DNA of 64,000 nt from Bog-159 sp963738345 (GTDB taxonomy: Bacteria > Acidobacteriota > Terriglobia > Bryobacterales > Bryobacteraceae). Positions 28,123 through 35,345 of this stretch are shown in pieces. How positions within the stretch are numbered: the stretch's first letter is position 1; every line of letters starts with the position of its first letter. Both the position numbers and the translations under genes were made by a program. Location of the stretch: NCBI GenBank assembly GCA_963738345.1, contig CAVTWI010000002.1, positions 6,572,001-6,636,000 on the forward strand, given 5' to 3'. Under the pieces are notes generated by a model. It ran no database searches. It saw only the letters and a program-made list of their open reading frames with translations, and was not told where the DNA came from.

Positions 28123-28347
28123 ATGGCACCACAAGTTGAACAAGCGAGGGTTCCAGAACCAGCCGTCGAGACCGAAGTGCTGCGCGAGCAACTGGACTAT
28201 TTGATCGAACACGCCACCCGCAACGAAGCGTGCGGATGTTCCGAATGCCAGAGGTTTGCGAGGGTAAGGACCGCCCTGCTCGAGATTTTTGCGGAACCGC
28301 CGAAGGCGAACGTTCACCAGATGGGCACATTCGCTAAGGCGGCGTAG
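28123..28347 (+). CDS. Small Cys-containing protein of unknown function
   Basis: 74 residues preceded by one of the best ribosome-binding sites in the window (GGAGGTGA, 5 nt before the ATG). It is mainly helical and carries a CxCxxC cluster (EACGCSECQRFARVR) that could bind a metal or take part in disulfide exchange. No signal peptide. Stands alone between a convergent pair and the oxidoreductase gene. Function unknown. Confidence 0.65.
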   Translation: MAPQVEQARVPEPAVETEVLREQLDYLIEHATRNEACGCSECQRFARVRTALLEIFAEPPKANVHQMGTFAKAA

Positions 28348-28370
28348 CCTCTGAGAGGCCGCCTGCACCG

Positions 28371-29690
28371 CTACACGAACTTGTAAGTTCCGGGTACCGG
28401 CAAAGGCGGCGCTTCCATTTTGGTGTCGTAGCCGAACGCTTTGGGCATCAGATCCAACTGCGAATTCATAATCTGTTCCCAAGTGATCTCCTGCCCGGAG
28501 TAGGCCGACTCACGGCCCATAATGGCGGTAAGGGTACTCTCCGCAATGGGCAGAGAATAGTTCAGATAGGGTCCATCTCCGCGGATGCTGCGCACCATGT
28601 TGATGTGTTCCTGTACATAAGGGTTGATCCCCTTCGCTCCCAGATCGAGCCCGTTGCTGCGGCCTTTGGTGCCGGTAATGCTATCGCTCACATCGTTGTA
28701 AACGCCTTTAGGATACTGGCGGCAGTTGCTGCTCAGGCGCACGCCGTTCGGGTAAGTGAATTCCGAACTCATGTGATCGTAAATATTGCCATAGAGCGCC
28801 TCGCGCGGACGCCACGCGGCGCCGCCGGATGCCACTACTTTCACAGGATGCGCGCCCATCACCCAGTTCATAAAATCGATATTGTGGAAGTGCTGTTCCA
28901 CGATCTGATCGCCGCAAATCCAATTAAAGGAATACCAGTTACGGAGTTGCCACTCCATGTCGCCCCATTTCGGATCGCGGTGGTCGGCGTGAAACACGGG
29001 GCCGCTCAGGTAGTTGGCATATAGCGCTGTGATTTCGCCGATGGCGCCGTCATGGATCTTCTGGACCGTCTCCACGTATTCGCGGTGCGCCCGGCGTTGT
29101 GCCCCGGAAACGACCGTGAGTTTGCGCTCCGCCGCCAATTTTCCCGCGGCAATGAAACGCCGCGCACCCACCGGGTCGGTAGCGATGGGTTTCTCGGTGA
29201 AGACGTGCTTGCCGGCGTTCACGGCCGCTTCGAAATGCATGGGACGAAAGCCGGGAGGCGTGCACAGCATCACGATATCGATATCGGAAGCCAGCAACTT
29301 CTGATATGCGTCAAACCCGGTGAAGTGATGATCGGGCTCCACGCGGATGCGCGGCTGGATGGAGGCCACCAGATCCTCGGCCGTCATCTCCCGCGGTCGG
29401 CCCTTACGTTCGACGGTGATGCCCGCGTATTTCGCTAGGAACTTGGGGTCGCGCAGGCGGCCCAGCGATTGTTCGAGATGGTCTTCGAAAACATCGGCCA
29501 TGCCGGCGAGTTCGACGTGCTCGTTGCCGGTCAGCAGGTCGACGACCGCCTGGGTGCCGCGTCCACCGCAGCCCACCAGTCCGGCCTTGAGCTTTTCGCT
29601 GCCGGCAGCCCGCGCGGCGCGTGGTTTAAGCAGAGCCAGGGCGGACGCCCCCAGGATCGCTCTGCGGGAAATGCCATCCGGATTTTGCAT
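28371..29690 (-). CDS. Gfo/Idh/MocA family oxidoreductase, Tat-exported
   Basis: 439 residues with a twin-arginine signal (DGISRRAILGASALALL, cleavage near AARAAG). The Rossmann NAD(P) site is GLVGCGGRGTQ, followed by the family motif CTPPGFRPMHFEAAVNAG and GKHVFTEKPIA. The C-terminal half holds the sheet domain with WICGDQIVEQHFHNIDFMNW (catalytic-type His). Members oxidise or isomerise sugars and inositols; Tat export with bound cofactor is common in Acidobacteriota and Planctomycetota. Substrate unknown. Upstream on the same strand is the RraA-like gene. Confidence 0.93.
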   Translation of the reverse strand: MQNPDGISRRAILGASALALLKPRAARAAGSEKLKAGLVGCGGRGTQAVVDLLTGNEHVELAGMADVFEDHLEQSLGRLRDPKFLAKYAGITVERKGRPREMTAEDLVASIQPRIRVEPDHHFTGFDAYQKLLASDIDIVMLCTPPGFRPMHFEAAVNAGKHVFTEKPIATDPVGARRFIAAGKLAAERKLTVVSGAQRRAHREYVETVQKIHDGAIGEITALYANYLSGPVFHADHRDPKWGDMEWQLRNWYSFNWICGDQIVEQHFHNIDFMNWVMGAHPVKVVASGGAAWRPREALYGNIYDHMSSEFTYPNGVRLSSNCRQYPKGVYNDVSDSITGTKGRSNGLDLGAKGINPYVQEHINMVRSIRGDGPYLNYSLPIAESTLTAIMGRESAYSGQEITWEQIMNSQLDLMPKAFGYDTKMEAPPLPVPGTYKFV

Positions 29691-29743
29691 GACTAGACGT
29701 TATCACACGCCGGGGCCGATGGCAGCCGCGCTAAATCCGGCGG

Positions 29744-30469
29744 CTAGATCCGGCCGAACTTGGCCACGGCTTCCTTAATCGAACGGAATTTCTCGATGAA
29801 GGGGACCATGGTGTGTTCGGTATTATCCAATTCCTGGGCTCTCTTCAGTATCTCGGCGGCATGCGCGCGCGGCACCACCGCCACGCCATCTTCGTCAGCC
29901 ACGATAATATCGTTGGGATTCACGCGCGCACCGGCGCAGGTGACCGGAACATTGGCGCCCGCGAAGCGGTAATGATTGATGGAAGTGGAGGGCGCGATAC
30001 CGCGGCTGAATACGGGGAACTGAAGGCGCTTAATCTGCGGCAGGTCGCGCACGGACGCGTCTACCACGGCGCCGGCGAAACCGCGATATTTCATGGCGGT
30101 GGCCATGAGTCCGCCCATGCCCGCGATATCCTGGCCGTCTTCGAGCACCATCACATAAACTGATCCGGCCGGCGCGGCGTCGATAGCGTCGAGCATGCCC
30201 TGCGAGGCGGCGGAGCCTTCGTGGTGCTCCTCTTTCTTGAGCAACACGGTGACGGCGGGGCCGGCGAACTTGGACGTAAGGATGGGCCGCATGTCGTGCG
30301 ACATATAGATGCGCTGCCCGTAGAGCTGTTCGGCGGCGTCGGCCACGGAGGCGACCTCCACCAGACGCAGCCCCTCGACCAGCGGATCTCCGGCGGGCTG
30401 GGCGAATAGCCATCCCGCGGCGCACAAAACCAGCGCCGCGGCTGGGGCGAGCACAAATCGGAGTTTCAT
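29744..30469 (-). CDS. Exported RraA-family protein
   Basis: 241 residues. A signal peptide (LAPAAALVLCAAGWLFAQPA) precedes an RraA/HMG-aldolase-like fold: MRPILTSKFAGPAVTVLL, VLEDGQDIAGMGGLMATAMK, FAGAVVDASVRDLPQIK and GARVNPNDIIVADEDGVAVV. Known relatives are cytoplasmic: RraA inhibits RNase E, and others are 4-hydroxy-4-methyl-2-oxoglutarate aldolases. An exported form is unusual for those roles and suggests a periplasmic aldolase or lyase on organic acids. Conserved Gly and Asp of the metal site (DGVAVVP) are present. Confidence 0.85.
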   Translation of the reverse strand: MKLRFVLAPAAALVLCAAGWLFAQPAGDPLVEGLRLVEVASVADAAEQLYGQRIYMSHDMRPILTSKFAGPAVTVLLKKEEHHEGSAASQGMLDAIDAAPAGSVYVMVLEDGQDIAGMGGLMATAMKYRGFAGAVVDASVRDLPQIKRLQFPVFSRGIAPSTSINHYRFAGANVPVTCAGARVNPNDIIVADEDGVAVVPRAHAAEILKRAQELDNTEHTMVPFIEKFRSIKEAVAKFGRI

Positions 30470-30544
30470 GGTGGCGAACGTAGCATATTTCGGAGGACGG
30501 TCCGGGCGTGCTACATTGGATTAGTCTTCAGTTTTGGCCTGCAC

Positions 30545-30622
30545 GTCCCTATCGTCTAGCCCGGCCTAGGACATCGCCCTTTCACGGCGGTAACGGGGGT
30601 TCGAATCCCCCTGGGGACGCCA
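30545..30622 (+). tRNA. tRNA-Glu (anticodon TTC)
   Basis: 78 nt with encoded CCA. Acceptor stem GTCCCTA pairs with TGGGGAC, the T-arm is GGGGTTCGAATCCCC, and the anticodon loop CTTTCAC on a five-pair stem gives TTC for glutamate. It is the integration target of the element that follows: its 3' 44 nt are duplicated at 35,287-35,330. Confidence 0.97.
30579..30622 (+). repeat. attL: 44-bp direct repeat inside tRNA-Glu
   Basis: Runs from the anticodon loop through the CCA end of tRNA-Glu and is identical over 44 bp to 35,287-35,330. A tyrosine integrase gene lies between the two copies. Recombination at this end leaves the tRNA intact. Confidence 0.95.
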
Positions 30623-30668
30623 TTCAATTCAGTTACTTAGCAGCCTTTCCGTTTGCGTCCTCAAATCC

Positions 30669-30686
30669 GGTGACGCTATGGTGACG
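30669..30686 (+). repeat. 18-bp internal repeat, left copy (putative integrase arm site)
   Basis: GGTGACGCTATGGTGACG, 47 bp inside attL. It is itself a double GGTGAC with an 11-bp step. A copy with one mismatch lies near the other end of the element in the same orientation. Position and structure fit arm-type binding sites of a tyrosine integrase. Confidence 0.65.
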
Positions 30687-30776
30687 TAATGAGCCCCATC
30701 GAACCCTCTTCAAGCGGCCAGCTTGACGGCGGAGTTCGGCAATTGCTAGGCTTCCATGTTGCCGGAGAGTGCCGCA

Positions 30777-31184
30777 ATGAAGACTTCCAAAGCCGTCCCA
30801 ATCGCCCTTTTGGCTTGCTCGCTCGCTGCGTTGCCAGCCGCAAAGCATATCCCCCTTGCGCCTCAAGTATTGTCAGCCAAGACGGTTTACATAGACAATC
30901 ACACCGGCGACCAAAAAGTAGCCGATCAGGCATACCAGGAGCTTCAGAAATGGGGCAGGTTTGAAGTTGTTTCGGACGTCACGAAGGCGGATTTGGTTCT
31001 ATATTTCGGTAACCGAGGTGAGCGCCGTGGGCTCTTGGTCATGGACCCCCAGTCCGCGGCGATACTGTGGAGCGGTCAAAGAATGCGGACCCAGATGTTA
31101 GGGATCTATCCGATACCAACACGGGCCATGCACAACCTGCTCAGTGACTTCAGAAAGCGCGTGGAGGAGCAGTCAAAGAAATAA
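30777..31184 (+). CDS. Exported protein carried by the element
   Basis: 135 residues from the ATG at 30777, preceded by GGAGAG. Signal peptide KAVPIALLACSLAALPAA. The mature part has an alpha/beta pattern (SAKTVYIDNHTGDQKVADQA, then WGRFEVVSDVTKADLVLYFG) and a final helix NLLSDFRKRVEEQSKK. No family recognised. It is the first gene inside the element and may be cargo. Convergent with the integrase gene, with a possible shared terminator between them. Confidence 0.65.
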   Translation: MKTSKAVPIALLACSLAALPAAKHIPLAPQVLSAKTVYIDNHTGDQKVADQAYQELQKWGRFEVVSDVTKADLVLYFGNRGERRGLLVMDPQSAAILWSGQRMRTQMLGIYPIPTRAMHNLLSDFRKRVEEQSKK

Positions 31185-31213
31185 GCCCGAGCAGGTCCCA
31201 CCTGAGCCCGGGC
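31185..31213. terminator. Putative bidirectional terminator hairpin
   Basis: GCCCG (31185-31189) can pair with CGGGC (31209-31213), and AGGT with ACCT inside, with a small bulge. It sits between two convergent genes. There is no clear T tract, so confidence is modest. Confidence 0.4.
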
Positions 31214-31242
31214 CTCAAAGTGCATCTTGCTCTCAGTTGAAA

Positions 31243-32332
31243 TCACGCTGAGGCTTCAGTTACGGCCTCCGGCGACTCCAAAAGCCCCACGGGGGCAACT
31301 GCCGCGGGCATCACTTCGCCAAAGACGGAATCCAGCTTACCAACCGCACCCGCCATGTATTTGGGTGAGAGGTGAGCGTACCGCTGCGTCATCCGAGGGG
31401 TTCGATGCCCAAGCAACTGCCCGACAGTGTAGAGGTCTTCGCCGTTCATCACTAGCCAGGAGGCTGCCGTATGTCGCAGCGAATGGAAGGAGGCGTCGGC
31501 GATGCCCAGTCCCGCGAAGAGCCTGCGGGTGTAAACGCTCAGCTTCTTTGGTTCCACGTCTTTAAGCACAAACTCCGCTGCGGGGCCAACTGGCAAACAC
31601 GCGAACACCCGAAGCGAGAGGTCATTAAGCGGCAGCACTCGGAGAGAACCGTTTTTCGTTGCTGGCAAATAAACGCGCCGGTTAGCTAGGTCTAAATCCA
31701 TCCACCGAAGTCCGAGGAGTTCTCCGCGACGCATTCCCGTAAACGCCGCCAGGGCGAGCGGCGCGCGCATCCACTCGGGCGCGCTTTGAAGTACCGCCTT
31801 CAACTCCGTGGGCGAGAGATATCGCGTGCGTCCCTCTGGCACCTTTGGCAGCTTGGCACCTTGAGCGGGGTTGCTGTTGAGCAGTTCCCACTCCACGGCT
31901 AGCCTCAGGGCGTGTTTCAGGACGGTGATTTCCTTCTGAACAGTGCCCGGAGCCACGGCCTCAGACCGCGTTGAAATGTAATCGGCGACTGTCTTTCTGC
32001 TGATCTCCTTGGCGCGCCCGGGCAGAGCGGCCTTCAGCGTCTCCAGAATGCCGTTCAGGCGCTCGAATGTCGTCGGGCGCAGCTTTGTCCTCTGGTAGCG
32101 TTTGTAACGCGCCAGGAGGTCCGCAGTGGTGATATCGGAGGCTTCCTTGACGCCCAGCACCCTATCGCGCTGTGCCTTCAGGATGAGAGCAGCACGCGCG
32201 GCCCTGCTGCAGGCGTGTGTGGGCCGCCACGCTCTCCCGCTGGCGGTTCCCATTGGCATCCTTGTACGATACCCACCAGGACCCGCGGTCCTTCCGATAA
32301 TACACTCCGTCCCGTTCTTTAGCCTTCGGCAT
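31243..32332 (-). pseudogene. Tyrosine integrase with one +1 frameshift
   Basis: Site-specific recombinase of the tyrosine family. The N-terminal arm-binding part starts at the ATG at 32332 (GAGGAG upstream) with GVYYRKDRGSWWVSYKD. Near 32,208-32,213 the frame changes, and removing one base joins VAAHTRLQQ to ARAALILKAQRDR. The core domain is complete: Arg in FTGMRRGELLGLRWMD, HSLRHTAASWLV (H-x-x-R), GQLLGHRTPRMTQRYAH (H/W position and the Tyr nucleophile). Repaired length 362 residues. Its gene end faces tRNA-Glu, and it overlaps the zinc-ribbon gene upstream by 14 bp. Active or not depends on whether the extra base is real. Confidence 0.92.
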
Positions 32333-33191
32333 ATCCTGCTCCTCTCGCAGCTTTTTCAATTGCGTTTCGGTTCTTCGACCATGACAACCACTTGCAGGTA
32401 ATTTCGCGCGGATATGCGCGCTTCAGGGTGTCGCTTCTTTTGATTTGTTCGTTTAGGAAACTCACGATTCTCGCTTTGAACCTTTGGTCGCGGTACCACT
32501 CGGTAGTCGTGAGTAGCTTTTTTTTGAAATGGCGCGCAGCCATCCGATATAACTCCGCTTCTCCAGCCTTACGAGCCTTCGACGTGCTGCTTATCGCACT
32601 TTCGAGACTGCGGAGTCGCTGGCATTGCGGACAAACGGTGCCCCTCTTGTACTCCCGATTCCAGTGCTTCAACTCGAAGTATCTGCCGCATCCGGCCCGC
32701 CTACATTTCGCAAGGCGCATCCGCCAGTCACACAGCATGAACAAGGAGAAAAGGCGATCCGGCGCGTCTATCGCGGCTTCAGGCGGGCGAATCGAATGCC
32801 CCCCTTGCACGATCGGAAATCGAAGCTGCAGCCCTTTACCTGAAGGCGCTAACTGCACTGCTTTCTCACCAAACCGGCGAACCGCCGCGCATGCGTTCGG
32901 AGCCTTCAATAGGTCCCTCGAACTTGGGTTTTCAAGCCCCTCGGTCAGCCCCGTTTGCAGCCACTCATCCACATAGAGCCGTAGCTGGTGATCATGGGAA
33001 ACATCCGCATTCCTGAGACGGATGTGGTCACCCAGCCTCCCGCCCTCTCTGAGTTTGCTAACGGAACCAGGAAGGTCTCTGGAGCGATTCAGCACACCAA
33101 GGAATTGATCGCGGTTCACTCCCCCCAGAATCTCGACGGGCTTCAATCGACTCAGGCCGGAATTTCCGGAGCGCGCTGGGCTTTGCCGCAT
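32319..33191 (-). CDS. Zinc-ribbon protein of the element (CGNR-like)
   Basis: 290 residues as read from ATG 33191. The middle holds a four-Cys ribbon: KCRRAGCGRYFELKHWN then TVCPQCQR, giving C-x4-C and C-x2-C. This resembles the C-terminal zinc finger of CGNR proteins, although the CGNR tetrapeptide itself is replaced (PQCQ). Preceded by a helical domain with SLFMLCDWRMRLA. A basic C-terminus (EWYRDQRFKARIVSFL) suggests nucleic-acid binding. Overlaps the integrase start, so both are cotranscribed; a role in regulating or assisting integration is inferred. Confidence 0.65.
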   Translation of the reverse strand: MRQSPARSGNSGLSRLKPVEILGGVNRDQFLGVLNRSRDLPGSVSKLREGGRLGDHIRLRNADVSHDHQLRLYVDEWLQTGLTEGLENPSSRDLLKAPNACAAVRRFGEKAVQLAPSGKGLQLRFPIVQGGHSIRPPEAAIDAPDRLFSLFMLCDWRMRLAKCRRAGCGRYFELKHWNREYKRGTVCPQCQRLRSLESAISSTSKARKAGEAELYRMAARHFKKKLLTTTEWYRDQRFKARIVSFLNEQIKRSDTLKRAYPREITCKWLSWSKNRNAIEKAARGAGYAEG

Positions 33192-33198
33192 TTGATTA

Positions 33199-33231
33199 TT
33201 GATAGCATATCATAATGCAAACTACTATCAA
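33199..33231. promoter_or_regulatory. Palindromic operator candidate in the divergent promoter region
   Basis: The 117-bp AT-rich gap between the zinc-ribbon gene and the HTH gene contains a perfect palindrome TGATA-GCA-TATCA (33200-33212) and a further TATCA at 33226-33230. The longer arms TTGATAG (33199-33205) and CTATCAA (33225-33231) also form an inverted pair. This is a likely binding site for the element's own regulator or excisionase. Confidence 0.55.
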
Positions 33232-33308
33232 ATATAATTCGACACGACGAGCAAGTATCCGTAGACTGAAGACTAACACTTGGGCAAGGCCCGAGGAGGC
33301 AACCAAAA

Positions 33309-33515
33309 ATGAAAACGGCAGTTCAAAACAAGGCGGAGGTAATCCGAGTTCAGGAATTTGCGCAGCATCTTCACATTTCGATATGGACCGCGCGGCAATG
33401 GGCATATCGAGGCAAGATTGCCAGTTGTAAGGTTGGCAAGCACCTTTTGATTCCGGCAGGCGAGGTTACACGGCTCATTTCGGAGAATACGAGGCCGCGG
33501 CGTGTGGAACCCTGA
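33309..33515 (+). CDS. Excisionase/MerR-like helix-turn-helix protein
   Basis: 68 residues with a strong GAGGAGG ribosome-binding site. The HTH is clear: VIRVQEFAQHLHISIWTARQ, then WAYRGKIASCKVGKHLLIPA. The RGKI...VGK wing is the typical excisionase/helix-turn-helix type 17 pattern. Its length and place next to the divergent integrase operon suit a recombination directionality factor. The next gene starts 14 bp before its end. Confidence 0.8.
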   Translation: MKTAVQNKAEVIRVQEFAQHLHISIWTARQWAYRGKIASCKVGKHLLIPAGEVTRLISENTRPRRVEP

Positions 33516-34752
33516 ACAAAGCAGTGGCAGTCAGTCGAGCGAGAACAGAGGCATTCCAGACCTTCGATGGATTAACCAGCATGTCTCCGTGGCGGAAATT
33601 GCGCGCGCCTTGGATCTTAGGTTGGATGGTGCCTCGAAGATTCATTGCTGGCAGGGTGATAAGCACAAAAACGGTGACAGGACCGCCTCTGTTGGCATTA
33701 GGCACGCGAACAACACAGTGAAATGCTTCGGGTGCGACAGCAAACCAATGGGGCCAGTTGATCTGGTGATGAGTGTATTGCGGCTCAACGGTCCAGCGGA
33801 CGCTGCACTTTGGATCGCAGCGAGGTTTAGAGTGCCTTGCATCCCTAAAGGAAAGCACCTGAAACAGGCTGCGAGTCCGCCCGTGCGGGCGGGTTTTGAA
33901 GGGGATCTAGGAGTCTTGATCTTCTCGGGCATGTGGGCTCGGCTTTCCCTGCCAGCGCGCGCCATCGTACCTGTCCTGCTGAATTATGCGGACCGCCAGT
34001 CAGGCGCGGTTCCGGTCGAAGTCCGGCTCAGCTATCGTGCCATTAGCCGATACAGCGGGATATCATCGCCAAACGCGATTGCTGAAGCAATTCGGGAACT
34101 TGAGGAAATCGGTTGGATGGCGCGGAAGGAAGGATCTTCTAGCCTAGGGCACCCAGTGAGGACCGTGGGGGTCTACGTACTCACTCCTCAGGCGGCTCCC
34201 GTGGTGGAACGTGCTAGTGCGCTATGGCAAGAGAATAGGGAGGCCATCGAAATCGAGCGAGAAATTCGCCAACGCCAGCGAACCGAGCGGCAGCGTCAGC
34301 GACAGCGACTGAACTTAAGTGCGCCGCCTGCAGCAGGGCCGCGCGGCGATGTCTGTACTCAGTACAAACCTCTCTATTCGTTGAATAGCGATGGCGAAAT
34401 TGCCGCTATCCTGCGAATAGCGGGAAACAGGAGAACCCTCCGCGAACTGGCCCAACACCCGGAACCGACGTTTAGAGGAACACGAGCCGATCAGTCGTGG
34501 CACAGCAAGATACACTGCGAACGAAGACCTCTAAGCCCGAGCGTCCATCTACTTTCGTATATTAGGATGTGGGGGTTAGGGGGCAAGTGTGCCAATCGAC
34601 TTCGATCCACTGGAGTTCTTCGCACAAAACCTTGCCGCCGTCCAAGAATCCCTGCGGAGAAAGCGTGCATGATGGAAAGGTATGCAAAAATACGCCACTC
34701 CTCTCCTCCTTGTCATGGCAACTCTGGCCTTCGGCCAAAAAGTTCTGCCTGA
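33502..34752 (+). CDS. CHC2-type zinc-finger protein, probable replication protein
   Basis: 416 residues from a GTG overlapping the HTH gene. Residues ~22-110 match the zinc-binding domain of DNA primases (CHC2): VSVAEIARALDLR, then HCWQGDKHKNGDRTASVG with Cys49 and His55, and NTVKCFGCDSK with Cys75 and Cys78. From ~125 to 220 there is a winged-helix segment (LSYRAISRYSGISSPNAIAE) like those of replication initiators. A highly charged stretch follows (REIRQRQRTERQRQRQR). No TOPRIM motif is visible. The last ~25 residues overlap the next gene by 71 bp, so the true C-terminus may be earlier or altered. Confidence 0.7.
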   Translation: MWNPEQSSGSQSSENRGIPDLRWINQHVSVAEIARALDLRLDGASKIHCWQGDKHKNGDRTASVGIRHANNTVKCFGCDSKPMGPVDLVMSVLRLNGPADAALWIAARFRVPCIPKGKHLKQAASPPVRAGFEGDLGVLIFSGMWARLSLPARAIVPVLLNYADRQSGAVPVEVRLSYRAISRYSGISSPNAIAEAIRELEEIGWMARKEGSSSLGHPVRTVGVYVLTPQAAPVVERASALWQENREAIEIEREIRQRQRTERQRQRQRLNLSAPPAAGPRGDVCTQYKPLYSLNSDGEIAAILRIAGNRRTLRELAQHPEPTFRGTRADQSWHSKIHCERRPLSPSVHLLSYIRMWGLGGKCANRLRSTGVLRTKPCRRPRIPAEKACMMERYAKIRHSSPPCHGNSGLRPKSSA

Positions 34753-35095
34753 GAATGACCGCAAGCCCAATGACTGGCAAAAGATGAAAGATTGCGCGAT
34801 CCAGGCCGAGAAGGTTGGGCCAAATGAGGCCGAGGCTAACAAGGGAGGTTTTACCAATCACTACAGCCCGAAGTATGACAGGTGCTACATCAGAATTTCT
34901 TGGATAACGCTTAGCGCAGATCAATCCGTATCGGGGCAGGGCCTCCGTTTGTTAGACGCTTTTGAACACGACTCCGTAGCTGTTTTCATTGAAACGTTTT
35001 CACCGCCTCAAGCGAAAGCCTTTTGCATGGTAGACGACAATCCCGCTGACTGTTCGAAGGCAAAAGGTTTTATCGCCGAGCACATGCAGAACTGA
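34682..35095 (+). CDS. Exported protein carried by the element
   Basis: 137 residues with AAGG near the ATG and a signal peptide (YATPLLLVMATLAFGQ). Three or four Cys in the mature part (KMKDCAIQAEK, YDRCYIRISW, KAFCMVDDNPADCSKAKG) could form disulfides. No family recognised. It is the last gene before attR, and with the exported protein at the other end it is likely cargo. Confidence 0.65.
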   Translation: MQKYATPLLLVMATLAFGQKVLPENDRKPNDWQKMKDCAIQAEKVGPNEAEANKGGFTNHYSPKYDRCYIRISWITLSADQSVSGQGLRLLDAFEHDSVAVFIETFSPPQAKAFCMVDDNPADCSKAKGFIAEHMQN

Positions 35096-35137
35096 TTTGC
35101 ACGGCTTTAGCGAACGCCTAGACGCAACTCAAAAGCT

Positions 35138-35155
35138 GGTGACACTATGGTGACG
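35138..35155 (+). repeat. 18-bp internal repeat, right copy (putative integrase arm site)
   Basis: GGTGACACTATGGTGACG, one mismatch from the copy at 30,669-30,686 and in the same orientation, 131 bp inside attR. A hairpin-like inverted repeat (ATTCAT at 35,192-35,197 with ATGAAT at 35,210-35,215, and flanking GGCG/CGCC) lies between it and attR. Confidence 0.65.
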
Positions 35156-35286
35156 AACCGGAGCCTAAACAACGCCAAAGTACGGCGAGGCATTCATAGC
35201 ATGAACGCCATGAATCGCCTGTGGCTCAAAGACTTGTGCGCATTCTGCTAAAGCAGTGCAAAATACGCTAAATGCCCTTCATCCCT

Positions 35287-35330
35287 CTTTCACGGCGGTA
35301 ACGGGGGTTCGAATCCCCCTGGGGACGCCA
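35287..35330 (+). repeat. attR: 44-bp direct repeat of the tRNA-Glu 3' half
   Basis: Identical to 30,579-30,622. Upstream bases do not complete a D-arm or 5' acceptor strand, so it is not a second tRNA gene but the distal attachment site. Confidence 0.95.
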
Positions 35331-35345
35331 ACCTCGATTTTCAGC

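Larger units (their letters stand above)
30579..35330. mobile_element. Small integrative element in tRNA-Glu
   Basis: Unit length 4,708 bp from attL to the start of attR. Contents in order: exported protein, tyrosine integrase (frameshifted as read) overlapping a zinc-ribbon gene on the minus strand, then an excisionase-like HTH gene, a CHC2-type zinc-finger gene and an exported protein on the plus strand. There are no capsid, terminase, relaxase or conjugation genes. The size and the primase-like gene recall phage satellites or mobilisable islands, but I cannot assign it to a named group. Confidence 0.88.

Noticed and set aside
34589..34672. Separate 27-codon gene starting at GTG after a G-rich stretch
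   Set aside because: Too short to support alone; it may instead be the true end of the CHC2-type gene after a frame error.
35287..35330. A second tRNA-Glu gene
   Set aside because: Only the 3' 44 nt are present; upstream bases do not form the 5' acceptor strand or D-arm. It is the distal attachment site.
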